Assembly (NCBI GenBank): GCA_002496565.1
Contig: DAKJ01000018.1
Span: forward strand, 637,579-701,578
Reading direction: 5' to 3'
From: Methanosarcina sp. UBA289
GTDB taxonomy: Archaea; Halobacteriota; Methanosarcinia; Methanosarcinales; Methanosarcinaceae
Length of the DNA stretch: 64,000 nt
Shown: in pieces, positions 29,162 through 38,052 of the stretch
How positions within the stretch are numbered: position 1 is the stretch's first letter
Layout of the letters: each line of letters starts with the position of its first letter
Program-made: the position numbers and the translations under genes
Notes under the pieces: model-generated
The model's database searches: none
What the model saw: only the letters and a program-made list of their open reading frames with translations
Told to the model about the DNA's origin: nothing

Positions 29162-30379
29162 TCAGTTCTCAGCCTCGAGTCCTGATTTGCAGATATCATT
29201 AACCTTTTTCGCAACGCTGCACCAGCTGTAATGTTCAGTAACATAACTTAAACCTTTTGAACCCAGTTTCGTTCTCAAACCTGGATTTTCAAGCAGCTTT
29301 AAGATACTTTCTGCAAGAGCTTCCGGGTTTTCAGGAAGAACAAGAATTCCCCCTCCGGATGCCTCAAGTACGTCAGAGACGCCGCTGATATTACTTGCAA
29401 CTACAGGTTTTCCACAAGCCATGTACTCGTATAATTTCAAAGGAGACAGGCCTATCTTTGCGTTTCTGGCAAATATAAAGGGAGCGGTACAGGTATCGCT
29501 TGCATTAATGTAGAGAGGCACGCGATCGTACGCAATCACACCTGTAAAAATGAACCTGTCCTCAACTCCAAGTTCCCTGGAAAGCTTGAAAAGGTTATCT
29601 TTCATGACCCCATCTCCGACAATTAAGAAGCGACATTCCGGAAATTTGGAAAGTATATACGGAGCCGCCTTTACCAAATACTCGACCCCTTGCCAGGGAG
29701 CAAGATTACCCACAAAACAAATATAGGGAATTTCAAGATTCAGACCGAGCATTTTTCTGCAGGTTTCCTGTTCCAATGGCTTGAACAGAGAAGTATTTGC
29801 TCCATTGGAAACTACGACTATTTTTTCGTCAGGGATGTTATAGACCTTCTCAAGATTTGTTTTTATTCCGGGTGTGACAGCAATAATTTTATCCGAAAAT
29901 CTGAGAGCTTTTTTGAGAATAAACAGTTTAAACCTAGCTTGTGCAGAGAAATATCGATTTGAGAACCTATTTTCTCTTGACTGCGAAACATTGCTCCCTT
30001 CGTATTTTTCCCTGAAGAGGTTCTTTTCATCCTCAGGAATTCCATTTAATTCATAAACTATTTTTTTACATCTGCTTTTACAGAAGAGTCCAGCAAGAAA
30101 GCCAAAATTGGGATTGCGGGTATATAGCACGTCAAAAGTCTCGGAACCCAGAAGGTGTATAGAACTTATGAAATAATTAATAGTAAGTGAGAGAAAGTTT
30201 CCAGGAGGAACATAATGGCCGTGAACATTAGCTATATTCAAAAAGGAGGTTGAGCCAGTAGTAAAAATATGGATATCATTATTGAGTCTGGCGAGATTAC
30301 TAACAAGCTCGTACCTGTGGATAAGCGAGCCATCAGCAAGAGAAAGAGGCCTTACCATATCCAGAAAAAGCATCTTCAA
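29162..30379 (-). CDS. GT4 glycosyltransferase
   Basis: A GT-B fold enzyme with the C-terminal donor-binding domain of family GT4: FVGNLAPWQGVEYLV near residue 222, FLIVGDGVMKD, and the ExxE-like region KIGLSPLKLYEYMACGKPVVAS. No membrane segments are evident. It is a clear paralogue of the enzyme at 48468-49652, sharing VGDGVMKD, YDRVPLYINA/YERVPLYINA and WQGVE. It starts at a TTG (30379) or the ATG two codons on; GGTGA upstream suits the TTG. It lies 46 bases downstream of the GT2 gene in the same operon. Confidence 0.92.
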   Translation of the reverse strand: MKMLFLDMVRPLSLADGSLIHRYELVSNLARLNNDIHIFTTGSTSFLNIANVHGHYVPPGNFLSLTINYFISSIHLLGSETFDVLYTRNPNFGFLAGLFCKSRCKKIVYELNGIPEDEKNLFREKYEGSNVSQSRENRFSNRYFSAQARFKLFILKKALRFSDKIIAVTPGIKTNLEKVYNIPDEKIVVVSNGANTSLFKPLEQETCRKMLGLNLEIPYICFVGNLAPWQGVEYLVKAAPYILSKFPECRFLIVGDGVMKDNLFKLSRELGVEDRFIFTGVIAYDRVPLYINASDTCTAPFIFARNAKIGLSPLKLYEYMACGKPVVASNISGVSDVLEASGGGILVLPENPEALAESILKLLENPGLRTKLGSKGLSYVTEHYSWCSVAKKVNDICKSGLEAEN

Positions 30380-30425
30380 ATTATCACCTTTAAGTAAACC
30401 GCCTTTTTGAGATATTCGTTAATAT

Positions 30426-31352
30426 TCACTGTTCTCCCTTCCTTACGCCTTTTGAGTTTCGGTTAAAAGTCCCAGAGAATCTGGATAACAGTCCTCCAAG
30501 CCCTTGATTCCTGTAGTAAGCCCGTATTTCAGAATCCTGAATTTTCTTCTCCCTTCTAATCGCCGAGCCAAAATACCCCAAGAAATAAGCAGCACCTGTA
30601 TAATATGGGGACTTCACGGAATAATAAAGCGCGTTTAGAAGAGCCATGAAAGAATTTTTACCAAGATAATAAGCCATCCAACCGTTCTTTATGTATCCAC
30701 TCCAGAGCCCATTAGCTGCACTCGTTTTACGTTTTTGAATTTGGACTACATCGGCATACTGCATTAGCCGCCAGCCTCTCAAGAGAGCTCTTATATTGGA
30801 AATCGAATCTGGAGATGGCTCAACCTCATATCCCCCAGTCTCGAGGAAACACTCTTTCTTCCATATTCTTCCTGTGCCACGAGGAAGGCTTTTTTTAGTC
30901 ACTTCCAAGGAAAGTTTCCCATCATTCTCATAATAGATTCCCCCACTTACTATTCCGAGAGAATTGTCCTTTTCAAACTCAGCCAGAAGTTTTCCAAAAT
31001 AGTTTTCTTCAAGAACCGTATCAGCATCAAGAAGACCTATATACTCAAATTCGATATTTTTTTTCCTACAATACTCAAGTGCATAGTCAAAGCCTTGTTT
31101 ACAGACATAACTATAGTGAAAAGTAATATCCCTTGGCCTTGGAGGTAATCTTATGCTCTGGATCCAGGAACAATTTGCCTTCAGATCTTCGAGAATACGT
31201 GGCGTCCCATCTGTACTCCCATCATCGACTATAATCCATAACTCAGGTTTTAATTTCTGTCCTATTACAGATTTTGAGACTTCGGTCAGATTTTTTTCTT
31301 CATTCTTTGCAGGAGTAATCAGCAAATATTTCTCTTTTAATTCAGGCCCCAT
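30426..31352 (-). CDS. GT2 glycosyltransferase
   Basis: A GT-A fold family 2 enzyme: LLITPAKNEEKNL near the N-terminus, IIVDDGSTDGT, and the metal-binding GLLDADTVLEENY. A weakly hydrophobic stretch near residue 225 may touch the membrane. Its start overlaps the end of the deacetylase gene by 11 bases, so translation is probably coupled. Confidence 0.92.
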   Translation of the reverse strand: MGPELKEKYLLITPAKNEEKNLTEVSKSVIGQKLKPELWIIVDDGSTDGTPRILEDLKANCSWIQSIRLPPRPRDITFHYSYVCKQGFDYALEYCRKKNIEFEYIGLLDADTVLEENYFGKLLAEFEKDNSLGIVSGGIYYENDGKLSLEVTKKSLPRGTGRIWKKECFLETGGYEVEPSPDSISNIRALLRGWRLMQYADVVQIQKRKTSAANGLWSGYIKNGWMAYYLGKNSFMALLNALYYSVKSPYYTGAAYFLGYFGSAIRREKKIQDSEIRAYYRNQGLGGLLSRFSGTFNRNSKGVRKGEQ

Positions 31353-32382
31353 CTGCCCACCACCTGTAAATTTCTTCCCCGCTTGTCATCCAGGCCCCTT
31401 TTCTGGAGCAGTACTGAAGCACCTTCTCGTAAAGCCTCACCCAATCTTTTCGGAAGTCGCAGCTGAATACGAAATTATGCCACAGCAGGGTAATAACACC
31501 GTTGAGACTTGCTGTAGTGTCAATCAAATTTCTTGTGCGCTCCCAAGCTTCGTCAAAAGATTTAGAAGTAGAAAAGAGAGCAGTATCCATAACGACAAGT
31601 GGAACTTCGAGAATGTCAATCTCTTTTCCTGTGTTAAGGTTATATGGAATGAAAGGATGGCACATTCCGTTCCTGAAACCAACTGAGTATCTGTGCCCAA
31701 AAGTGGAATCATAGCTAAAACCAGCATCTGCAAGTATTTCCCAAGAGTCAGGAGTTTTGAACCTTAGGTAGTGATTGCGAAAACCTATGATTTTTTTACC
31801 CAGAATTGCTTCAAGGCTTTCTTTTTCTTTTTTTATTTTTTCTGGATTATCATATGAATAGTAGCCTCCGTGGAGACCAATTTCCCACCCCCTATCGGAA
31901 ACCTCTCCAAGATGGTGTTGTATGTCATCTATATTATACCTAAATCGTACTGGATCTGCTTCTGCAGTAATGAAATAAAAAGAGGACTTTGCTTCAAAAC
32001 TGGCTTCAAGATCCATAATTTTAGAAAAATTAAGGTAAGGGGAGTAGTCTATTCCTCTCAATTTCCAGAGTGATTGAGCTAAAAATTCTTGAAAATTCAA
32101 CTGCTTAAGGCAATAAGCTGACGACAATAAGCTATGGGAAAGAGGTGGGTAAATATCGTCTACGTCGTGAGTCAAACAAACGGCAAATGATTTATTTTCA
32201 GGAAATTCGACCTGCATCCCATTTTCTATAAGATATCTTGAGACCTCAGGTTCAGAAGCATTTCGTAGATCTTTTTCAGAGAAAAGAAAACGATGGTGCT
32301 CATCCAGCTTCTCGGGAGAATATTCTTCTTTTCGAGTGAAAAGATCCCATATTTCTTGGTTGTTCATCAGTAATTCATGCAT
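31342..32382 (-). CDS. Polysaccharide deacetylase-like protein
   Basis: Motifs of a divergent NodB deacetylase are visible: LTHDVDD near residue 65 with two candidate metal aspartates, GLHGGYYSYDN in place of the usual HxxxH, and GFRNHYLRF. It probably acts on N-acetylated sugars of the surface polymer. The ATG at 32382 is chosen because it aligns with the related gene starting at 63942 (both have WDLFT followed by KEE at residue 12 onward) and overlaps the DUF354 stop as ATGCATGA. A longer reading from 32391 is possible. Confidence 0.82.
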   Translation of the reverse strand: MHELLMNNQEIWDLFTRKEEYSPEKLDEHHRFLFSEKDLRNASEPEVSRYLIENGMQVEFPENKSFAVCLTHDVDDIYPPLSHSLLSSAYCLKQLNFQEFLAQSLWKLRGIDYSPYLNFSKIMDLEASFEAKSSFYFITAEADPVRFRYNIDDIQHHLGEVSDRGWEIGLHGGYYSYDNPEKIKKEKESLEAILGKKIIGFRNHYLRFKTPDSWEILADAGFSYDSTFGHRYSVGFRNGMCHPFIPYNLNTGKEIDILEVPLVVMDTALFSTSKSFDEAWERTRNLIDTTASLNGVITLLWHNFVFSCDFRKDWVRLYEKVLQYCSRKGAWMTSGEEIYRWWADGA

Positions 32383-33448
32383 AAGACTCATCCGAAACCG
32401 AAGATAAAGAAAATCCAGATTTTTTATCAGGAAGACTTTCTATAAGCTTGACCATGAAATCGGTAACATTGATTTTATCCCTGAGAAGAGCATCCTTTTT
32501 CAGACTCCAGGTTTTCTTAAGTTCCGAATCGTTAAGAAGTTCTATAATTTTTGTCAGAGCAGATTTCGAATCATTGTAATTAAAAAGCAAACCGTACTTC
32601 TTCTCAAGTTCGGAAAAGTTCCCCATAGTTCCCGCGAGAGTGGAAATATAAATTGATGGAGTTCCCAGGATTGCACTCTCAACAGCCATCGTTGCCCCTT
32701 CACCCACATACAGAGTAGCATAATAGAGCAAATGATGAATTTTTTCTGGGGAGACCCGAATTCTATACTTTTCAAATTCTTTATCTAGAGGCCCTTCTGA
32801 GGTTATGAATACTTTTCCGAATTTTTCGGCTTCCTGGACAAGTGACACTTTATTTTTGATTCCATGTTGGCCTACATCATGATGTGCACCCCATGAAACG
32901 AAACGAAGGATTGTAAAAGGCTCCCCCTCCTCTACCCCGAGGTCTTTCAGGATCTCAGGATTGGGAGTAAAATAAGCTGGGTGAAGATAAGCTAGTTCAT
33001 GATATCCACTATACCTTATCTGTTTTTGTCCTTCATTTTTTAGATAGCATGAAGGAGTACAAATTATGTCACAGAAGGGATAGGTTAACTTCTGGGCCAG
33101 TACTGCGTGTTCGGTGTCGTTAAAAATTATGGATTTTTTCCGCTGTATCCAGGATATCTGAGCAACAGCTGGAGAAAGTATACCCATAAAAAGGTCAGGA
33201 TCAAATTGCTGGGTAATTTTAAAAGTTTTGAATTCTCTTATGAACCATTCTTCAACCAAATTAATCTTTCCTGGTTTTACTTTGCTCAAAACCGTATGCG
33301 GAATTCTGTAGGCGTTTAAGAGCTCTATTACTACGTCCTTATCCCGCGAGACTACCATTACCTGATGTCCTTTTTTCTCAAGACTCCATATAATGTTTTT
33401 AAAAAAATGAACATGGGCTGGATGCCCTATATCAATAAGAACTCTCAA
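32375..33448 (-). CDS. DUF354 glycosyltransferase-like protein
   Basis: The sequence RVLIDIGHPAHVHFFKN at the start and GEGATMAVESAILGTPSIY near the end are typical of DUF354 proteins, a GT-B fold group related to UDP-GlcNAc epimerase and MurG. The open frame extends to 33556, but that extension is poor in quality, whereas GGAGTGA lies five bases before a TTG at 33448 that gives the family-like start. This is the first gene of the minus-strand operon running down to 28080. Confidence 0.85.
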   Translation of the reverse strand: MRVLIDIGHPAHVHFFKNIIWSLEKKGHQVMVVSRDKDVVIELLNAYRIPHTVLSKVKPGKINLVEEWFIREFKTFKITQQFDPDLFMGILSPAVAQISWIQRKKSIIFNDTEHAVLAQKLTYPFCDIICTPSCYLKNEGQKQIRYSGYHELAYLHPAYFTPNPEILKDLGVEEGEPFTILRFVSWGAHHDVGQHGIKNKVSLVQEAEKFGKVFITSEGPLDKEFEKYRIRVSPEKIHHLLYYATLYVGEGATMAVESAILGTPSIYISTLAGTMGNFSELEKKYGLLFNYNDSKSALTKIIELLNDSELKKTWSLKKDALLRDKINVTDFMVKLIESLPDKKSGFSLSSVSDESYA

Positions 33449-33457
33449 CTTTTTCAC

Positions 33458-34045
33458 TCCCCAATTAATATTTCCTAAAACTGTAATAACTAAAAGAGAT
33501 AAACAGTCTGTCTGTACGAATATCCTTCGAGACTGAGGATAGGAAATTAACTTCAAACCAAGTTTGAAAGCAAATTAGGCAAATGAATATAACAATAAAC
33601 AAATCAAGAAATCTTCCTGCCTTTTTCTGCCTTACTAAAAGTATGCAGTCAAATCCTGGTATTCACTCTGCCCCGATTCCGAACCGTTCTGTCAGATAGA
33701 CTTATCCCACCTCACTCTACCTTAAAAGATAGTAACTATCCTGTTCCAGCGGTTAGAGTGACCCCCTTAATAGCGTCCTTGAGAAAATTAATTTTTTACT
33801 ACAGATATAGTTACTAACAAACAATATTATGACTAGAAGATAAATGGCTCAAAAATAAATAATTATGGAAACAGAGTTACTGAACTAAGATAACTAGAAT
33901 TATCAGTGTGGAAATTTATAGTCATTTTAACCTAGGAAATAGGAAAATAAGTATTATTCAACCTCTGATATTTGGGCAGAAAAATACACTTGCTAGAAGG
34001 AATAGAAGAATTACTGGATAAATAAATTAATTAACTTTCGGCCAG
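33458..34045. other. Intergenic stretch
   Basis: About 590 bases between the DUF354 gene and a small membrane protein gene on the same strand. It should hold the promoter of the DUF354 operon, but no gene, repeat or clear TATA box could be picked out. Confidence 0.35.
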
Positions 34046-34324
34046 TTAGTTTGCAAATATTATTTTAAAGCTTGCAAAGAGGAAACTAGCAATAAAGCAT
34101 ATTATAAGAGGATAAATTCCCATATCCATTGAATCTACCGAAAACTCGTCTTCTTCCTTGGAGACCAGCAGCATTTCCTTCATACCTATAAGGGCGATTA
34201 ATCCTATGACCGTAATTTGATAATATGTAGGGATTCCAAAATCCGTTGAGAGAAAACAGATACCTAAATCTGGGAGAGAACTTCCCATTGCAAAATCTGT
34301 ACCCATGCCAAGTATTGAAATCAT
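34046..34324 (-). CDS. Small two- to three-span membrane protein, paralogue of 58584-58844
   Basis: No named family is recognised. The 92-residue protein has hydrophobic segments near residues 35-48 and 69-88, separated by a charged loop LLVSKEEDEFSVDSMDMGIYPL. The protein at 58584-58844 has the same layout and a matching loop, LPVSKYWENPVKASLNMGIIPL, so they are paralogues. Both lie beside sugar-nucleotide gene sets, just upstream of a plus-strand nucleotide-sugar operon. The repeat of this arrangement argues for a real gene with a role at the membrane in surface-glycan biology. Confidence 0.7.
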   Translation of the reverse strand: MISILGMGTDFAMGSSLPDLGICFLSTDFGIPTYYQITVIGLIALIGMKEMLLVSKEEDEFSVDSMDMGIYPLIICFIASFLFASFKIIFAN

Positions 34325-34402
34325 TATAAATCCCCCAAAATTTCTGTAAAGGAATTATCTAGACATGTACTAAATTCTAGCTATACGGTATAAACGTTAA
34401 AC

Positions 34403-34453
34403 TATATAAACATATGAAAAGAGATTGAGAGATTTACTACACAATTATAAAAA
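34403..34453 (+). promoter_or_regulatory. Candidate TATA boxes for ugd
   Basis: TATATAAA (34403-34410) and TTATAAAAA (34445-34453) are two archaeal TATA candidates before the UDP-glucose dehydrogenase gene. They are linked by a near-direct repeat (AGA-ATTTACTACA at about 34428 and 34466). Either would give a leader of over 100 bases. Confidence 0.4.
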
Positions 34454-34587
34454 GAGATAAAGAAATTTACTACATAAGACAGGATAAATTACCGAGTTCC
34501 AAAGTAGACTTGGAAGGATGTCCTATCAAAAAATAAATAAGAATTGGGATTGATTACTCTCCAATTCTCAATGAAGAGGTTTAATTT

Positions 34588-35871
34588 ATGAAAATTTCCG
34601 TTATAGGGTCAGGATATGTGGGCTCAGTCACAGCCGCGTGTTTTGCAGAAGTAGGGCATGAGGTTGTCTGTGTAGATATCGACAAGAAAAAAATGGATCA
34701 GATAAATTCAGGCATCCCCCCCATATATGAAGAGGGACTTGGAGAGCTTTTGCAAAAACATGCCGGAAAATGTCTCACTGCAACTACTGACTATGAATCT
34801 GCCATCAGGAATACGGACATTTCCTTTATCTGCGTAGGGACTCCTTCCGCAGAAGATGGAAGCATAGACCTTTCAATTGTCCGTGCGGCAGCAGCAAGCA
34901 TAGGGGCAGTGCTAGCAAAGAAAAATGGATACCATGTAGTGGTTGTTAAAAGCACAGTTGTGCCCGAAACAACTGAAAAATTTGTTCTTCCTATCCTTGA
35001 AGAAGCCTCAGGAAAGACAGCAGGGAAAGACTTTGGAGTTGCAATGAACCCTGAGTTCCTTAGAGAAGGAAAAGCCGTCTACGACTTCATGAATCCTGAT
35101 AAAATAGTTGTTGGAGCAATTGACCAGAAATCTGGGGATTGTGTCTCGGAACTCTATCGAACTTTTAAATGTGAAGTCACCCGCACTAATCTATCAACAG
35201 CAGAAATGATCAAATACGCAAATAATTCCCTTTTGGCAACCAAAATATCCTTTGTAAATGAAATTGGAAATATTTGTAAGAAGTTAAAAGTTGACACTTA
35301 TGAGGTTATGGAAGCAGTTGGTAAGGATTCCAGAATATCCCCAAGATTTTTGAATTCAGGAGCTGGATTTGGAGGTTCCTGTTTCCCAAAAGATGTAAAA
35401 GCACTTATAGGAAAAGCAAAAGAAATAGGATATTCTCCAGTGCTTCTGGAATCCGTAATCGGTGTAAACGAAAAACAACCAATTATAATGACAGAAATAC
35501 TCCAGAGTAAAATAGGAAACCTTGCGGGCAAAAAGGTTGCAGTCCTTGGGCTTGCCTTTAAGAACGAGACTGATGATATAAGGGAGTCCAGATCCACCCC
35601 TGTCATTGCTGAGCTTCTAAGATTAGGAGCAGAGGTTTCGGCTTATGATCCAATGGCAACCGAGAATATGAAGCGGATCTTCCCGACAATTGAATACTTC
35701 GGGAAAGCTAAAGATGCTCTTGAGGGTGCTGACGCCTGCCTTGTAATGACAGAATGGGATGAGTTCAAGCAGCTTGATTCTGAATTTGAAGTCATGAAAG
35801 AAAAGATAGTAATTGACGGAAGGCGGGTAATTAAAGCGAAAAATATAGATTATGAGGGGCTCTGCTGGTAA
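34588..35871 (+). CDS. UDP-glucose 6-dehydrogenase
   Basis: The enzyme oxidises UDP-glucose to UDP-glucuronic acid with two NAD+. It has the Rossmann motif GSGYVG at residues 7-12, FICVGTPS, the conserved lysine/asparagine segment MIKYANNSLLATKISF, and the catalytic cysteine C265 in GAGFGGSCFPKD. The 427-residue length is typical. GAGGT ten bases before the ATG is the ribosome binding site. With the convergent GalU gene it forms a UDP-GlcA supply module, matching the glucuronic acid content of methanochondroitin. A related dehydrogenase at 62455 has a different specificity signature. Confidence 0.94.
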   Translation: MKISVIGSGYVGSVTAACFAEVGHEVVCVDIDKKKMDQINSGIPPIYEEGLGELLQKHAGKCLTATTDYESAIRNTDISFICVGTPSAEDGSIDLSIVRAAAASIGAVLAKKNGYHVVVVKSTVVPETTEKFVLPILEEASGKTAGKDFGVAMNPEFLREGKAVYDFMNPDKIVVGAIDQKSGDCVSELYRTFKCEVTRTNLSTAEMIKYANNSLLATKISFVNEIGNICKKLKVDTYEVMEAVGKDSRISPRFLNSGAGFGGSCFPKDVKALIGKAKEIGYSPVLLESVIGVNEKQPIIMTEILQSKIGNLAGKKVAVLGLAFKNETDDIRESRSTPVIAELLRLGAEVSAYDPMATENMKRIFPTIEYFGKAKDALEGADACLVMTEWDEFKQLDSEFEVMKEKIVIDGRRVIKAKNIDYEGLCW

Positions 35872-35882
35872 AAACCAGCAGA
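35861..35882. terminator. Hairpin with the ugd stop codon in its loop
   Basis: TCTGCTGG (35861-35868) pairs perfectly with CCAGCAGA (35875-35882). The loop TAAAAA begins with the TAA stop codon of the UDP-glucose dehydrogenase gene, and a T-rich tract follows (35886-35905). It probably ends this transcript and perhaps the convergent galU transcript. Confidence 0.65.
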
Positions 35883-35962
35883 AATTATTTCCCCTTTTTA
35901 TTTAAATTAGGCAGTTTAACTTTGCTGGCCTTTAATTTCCTTATTTATAGATCTTATTTGCC

Positions 35963-36841
35963 TTAAGGTTCCTTTACCGCTGCTAAAATTTCCCTTAGGT
36001 ATTCGAGTACGTCATCTCTGAGGTTTTCATTTTCAAGAGCAAAATCCACTATTGATTTTACGTATCCTAATCTGTCGCCGGTATCGAACCTTTTTCCCTT
36101 GAACCTGCAGGCGTAGATCATCTGTGACTTACTAAGAACCCGGATACCATCAGTCAGCTGGATTTCGTTTCCAACTCCGGTTCCAGCTTCTTTTATACAA
36201 TCAAAAATTTCAGGGGTGAAAACGTAGCGGCCTATTGCTCCAAGATTGGAAGGAGCATTTTCAGGTGACGGTTTTTCAACGATATCCTCCATTTCATAGA
36301 GAGAATCATTGAGTGGTTTTCCCTTTATAATCCCGTAGCTGCTCAATTTTTCATAAGGAACTTCTTCAACTGCAAGCGTGGACCTGCCATATTTTTCGAA
36401 ATTTTCAATGAGCTGGGCAGTGCAGGGCTTATCATTCACAATAATATCGTCTCCGAGAAGAACGGCGAAAGGCTCGTCTCCAATATGGTTTTCTGCCCTG
36501 AGAACTGCGTCTCCAAGACCATTGGGCTCTTTCTGGCGGATATAGTGAATATCAACAAGTGAAGAAACGTCCCTGACAAGCTTAAGAAGTTCAGTGTTGT
36601 GCTTTTTCGCAAGGTGCATCTCGAGTTCAGGAGAATCATCAAAATAGTCCTCAATTGCTCGTTTGCCCCTGCCTGTGATAATGATAATATCCTCAATTCC
36701 AGAGGCAATAGCTTCCTCAACAACGTACTGTATTACAGGTGTGTCAATTATAGGAAGCATTTCTTTTGGCATTGACTTGGTAGCAGGCAGGAAACGGGTT
36801 CCAAGGCCGGCAGCCGGAATAAGTGCTTTTTTAACGGTCAA
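35963..36841 (-). CDS. galU: UTP-glucose-1-phosphate uridylyltransferase
   Basis: This nucleotidyltransferase makes UDP-glucose from glucose-1-phosphate and UTP. It carries the GalU signature PAAGLGTRFLPATKSMPKEMLP near the N-terminus, with LGDDI as the metal-binding site and FDTGDRLGYVKS near the C-terminus. The 292 residues match bacterial and archaeal GalU. It starts with TTG, supported by GGAGAG upstream. It is convergent with the UDP-glucose dehydrogenase gene that uses its product and divergent from the epimerase gene. Confidence 0.94.
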   Translation of the reverse strand: MTVKKALIPAAGLGTRFLPATKSMPKEMLPIIDTPVIQYVVEEAIASGIEDIIIITGRGKRAIEDYFDDSPELEMHLAKKHNTELLKLVRDVSSLVDIHYIRQKEPNGLGDAVLRAENHIGDEPFAVLLGDDIIVNDKPCTAQLIENFEKYGRSTLAVEEVPYEKLSSYGIIKGKPLNDSLYEMEDIVEKPSPENAPSNLGAIGRYVFTPEIFDCIKEAGTGVGNEIQLTDGIRVLSKSQMIYACRFKGKRFDTGDRLGYVKSIVDFALENENLRDDVLEYLREILAAVKEP

Positions 36842-37034
36842 AATAAACTCTCCGGTAAAAGGAATTCTGGGAAAAGATTATTCATACAGTTGAATAAAAA
36901 TACTATCCAACCATAACATCTTTAATTTTTCCCTTATTATTTACTCCCATATAGGGAATGAAATAAAAGCATTTTCTGATTACTTCAAGAAACTATAAAG
37001 CATTAATATAGAAAGATTGTCTGGAGAGTTTTTC

Positions 37035-37994
37035 ATGCCTGTAAAGAATAAAATACTTGTGACAGGAGGAGCCGGTTTTATAGGAAGCCACCTCGTAGAT
37101 CGCTTTGTAGAAAAAGGAAATAAAGTTATTGTTTTTGATAACCTGAGTTCAGGAAAATTGGGATTTATAGAAAGTCATCTTGAAGACCCAGATTTTACCC
37201 TGATAAAAGGAGATCTTCTCAACCAGGAGGCGATAGAGGAGGCCTGTAAAGATATTGACTTTGTTTGTCATGTGGCTGCAAATCCTGATGTCAGGCTTGG
37301 AGCTTTAGATACCAGAGTTCATCTAGATCAGAATATTCTGACGACCTATAACCTTCTGGAAGCGATGAGGAAAAATAATATAAAAAAAATTGCTTTTACT
37401 TCCACTTCAACAGTTTATGGGGAAGCGAGTGTTATGCCTACTCCGGAAGATTACGGCCCTCTTATTCCTATATCGCTTTATGGTGCCTCTAAACTGGCCT
37501 GTGAAGCTTTTATTACTTCGTACTCTCATACTTTCGATATGCAGGCATGGATATTTCGCTTCGCAAATATCGTTGGCCCACGCAGCACACATGGAATTAC
37601 GGTTGATTTCATAAAAAAGCTGCGAAAAAACTCCAATCTACTAGAAATCCTGGGAGATGGCAAGCAAGAAAAATCCTACCTCCATGTGTCGGAATGCGTT
37701 GATGCGATATTGTTTTTAATCGAGAATAGCCAAGAAAAGGTAAATATCTTCAACATTGGCTCCGAGGATACTATCAGTTCCACAGAAATAGGAAAGGCTG
37801 TTATAGAAGAAATGGGGCTTTCTAATGTCGAATTTACCTATACAGGAGGGAACAGAGGCTGGAAAGGCGATGTGCCAAAAATGAGACTAGGGATTGAAAA
37901 AATGAAGAGTTTGGGCTGGAAGCCGGCCTATACATCAGAGAGAAGCGTGAGAGAAACAGCTAGAGCGTTACTTGAGGAAAAATTAGTAGAATAA
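37035..37994 (+). CDS. NAD-dependent sugar-nucleotide epimerase/dehydratase
   Basis: An extended short-chain dehydrogenase: the NAD-binding GGAGFIG is at residues 11-17, STSTVYGE contains the active-site serine/threonine, and the catalytic pair is Y149/K153 in YGASK. Its substrate is probably UDP-glucose, UDP-GlcNAc or a UDP-uronic acid (GalE-like); a C4 epimerase would supply UDP-galacto-sugars such as UDP-GalNAc for methanochondroitin. The start at 37035 is preferred over a TTG at 37017 because GGAGAG lies just upstream. It is divergent from galU. Confidence 0.9.
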   Translation: MPVKNKILVTGGAGFIGSHLVDRFVEKGNKVIVFDNLSSGKLGFIESHLEDPDFTLIKGDLLNQEAIEEACKDIDFVCHVAANPDVRLGALDTRVHLDQNILTTYNLLEAMRKNNIKKIAFTSTSTVYGEASVMPTPEDYGPLIPISLYGASKLACEAFITSYSHTFDMQAWIFRFANIVGPRSTHGITVDFIKKLRKNSNLLEILGDGKQEKSYLHVSECVDAILFLIENSQEKVNIFNIGSEDTISSTEIGKAVIEEMGLSNVEFTYTGGNRGWKGDVPKMRLGIEKMKSLGWKPAYTSERSVRETARALLEEKLVE

Positions 37995-38052
37995 TTTAAG
38001 TTCAGTTTTTCCTAAATTAATATTTTTTGGCCAGTATAACAATAAAGATAAA

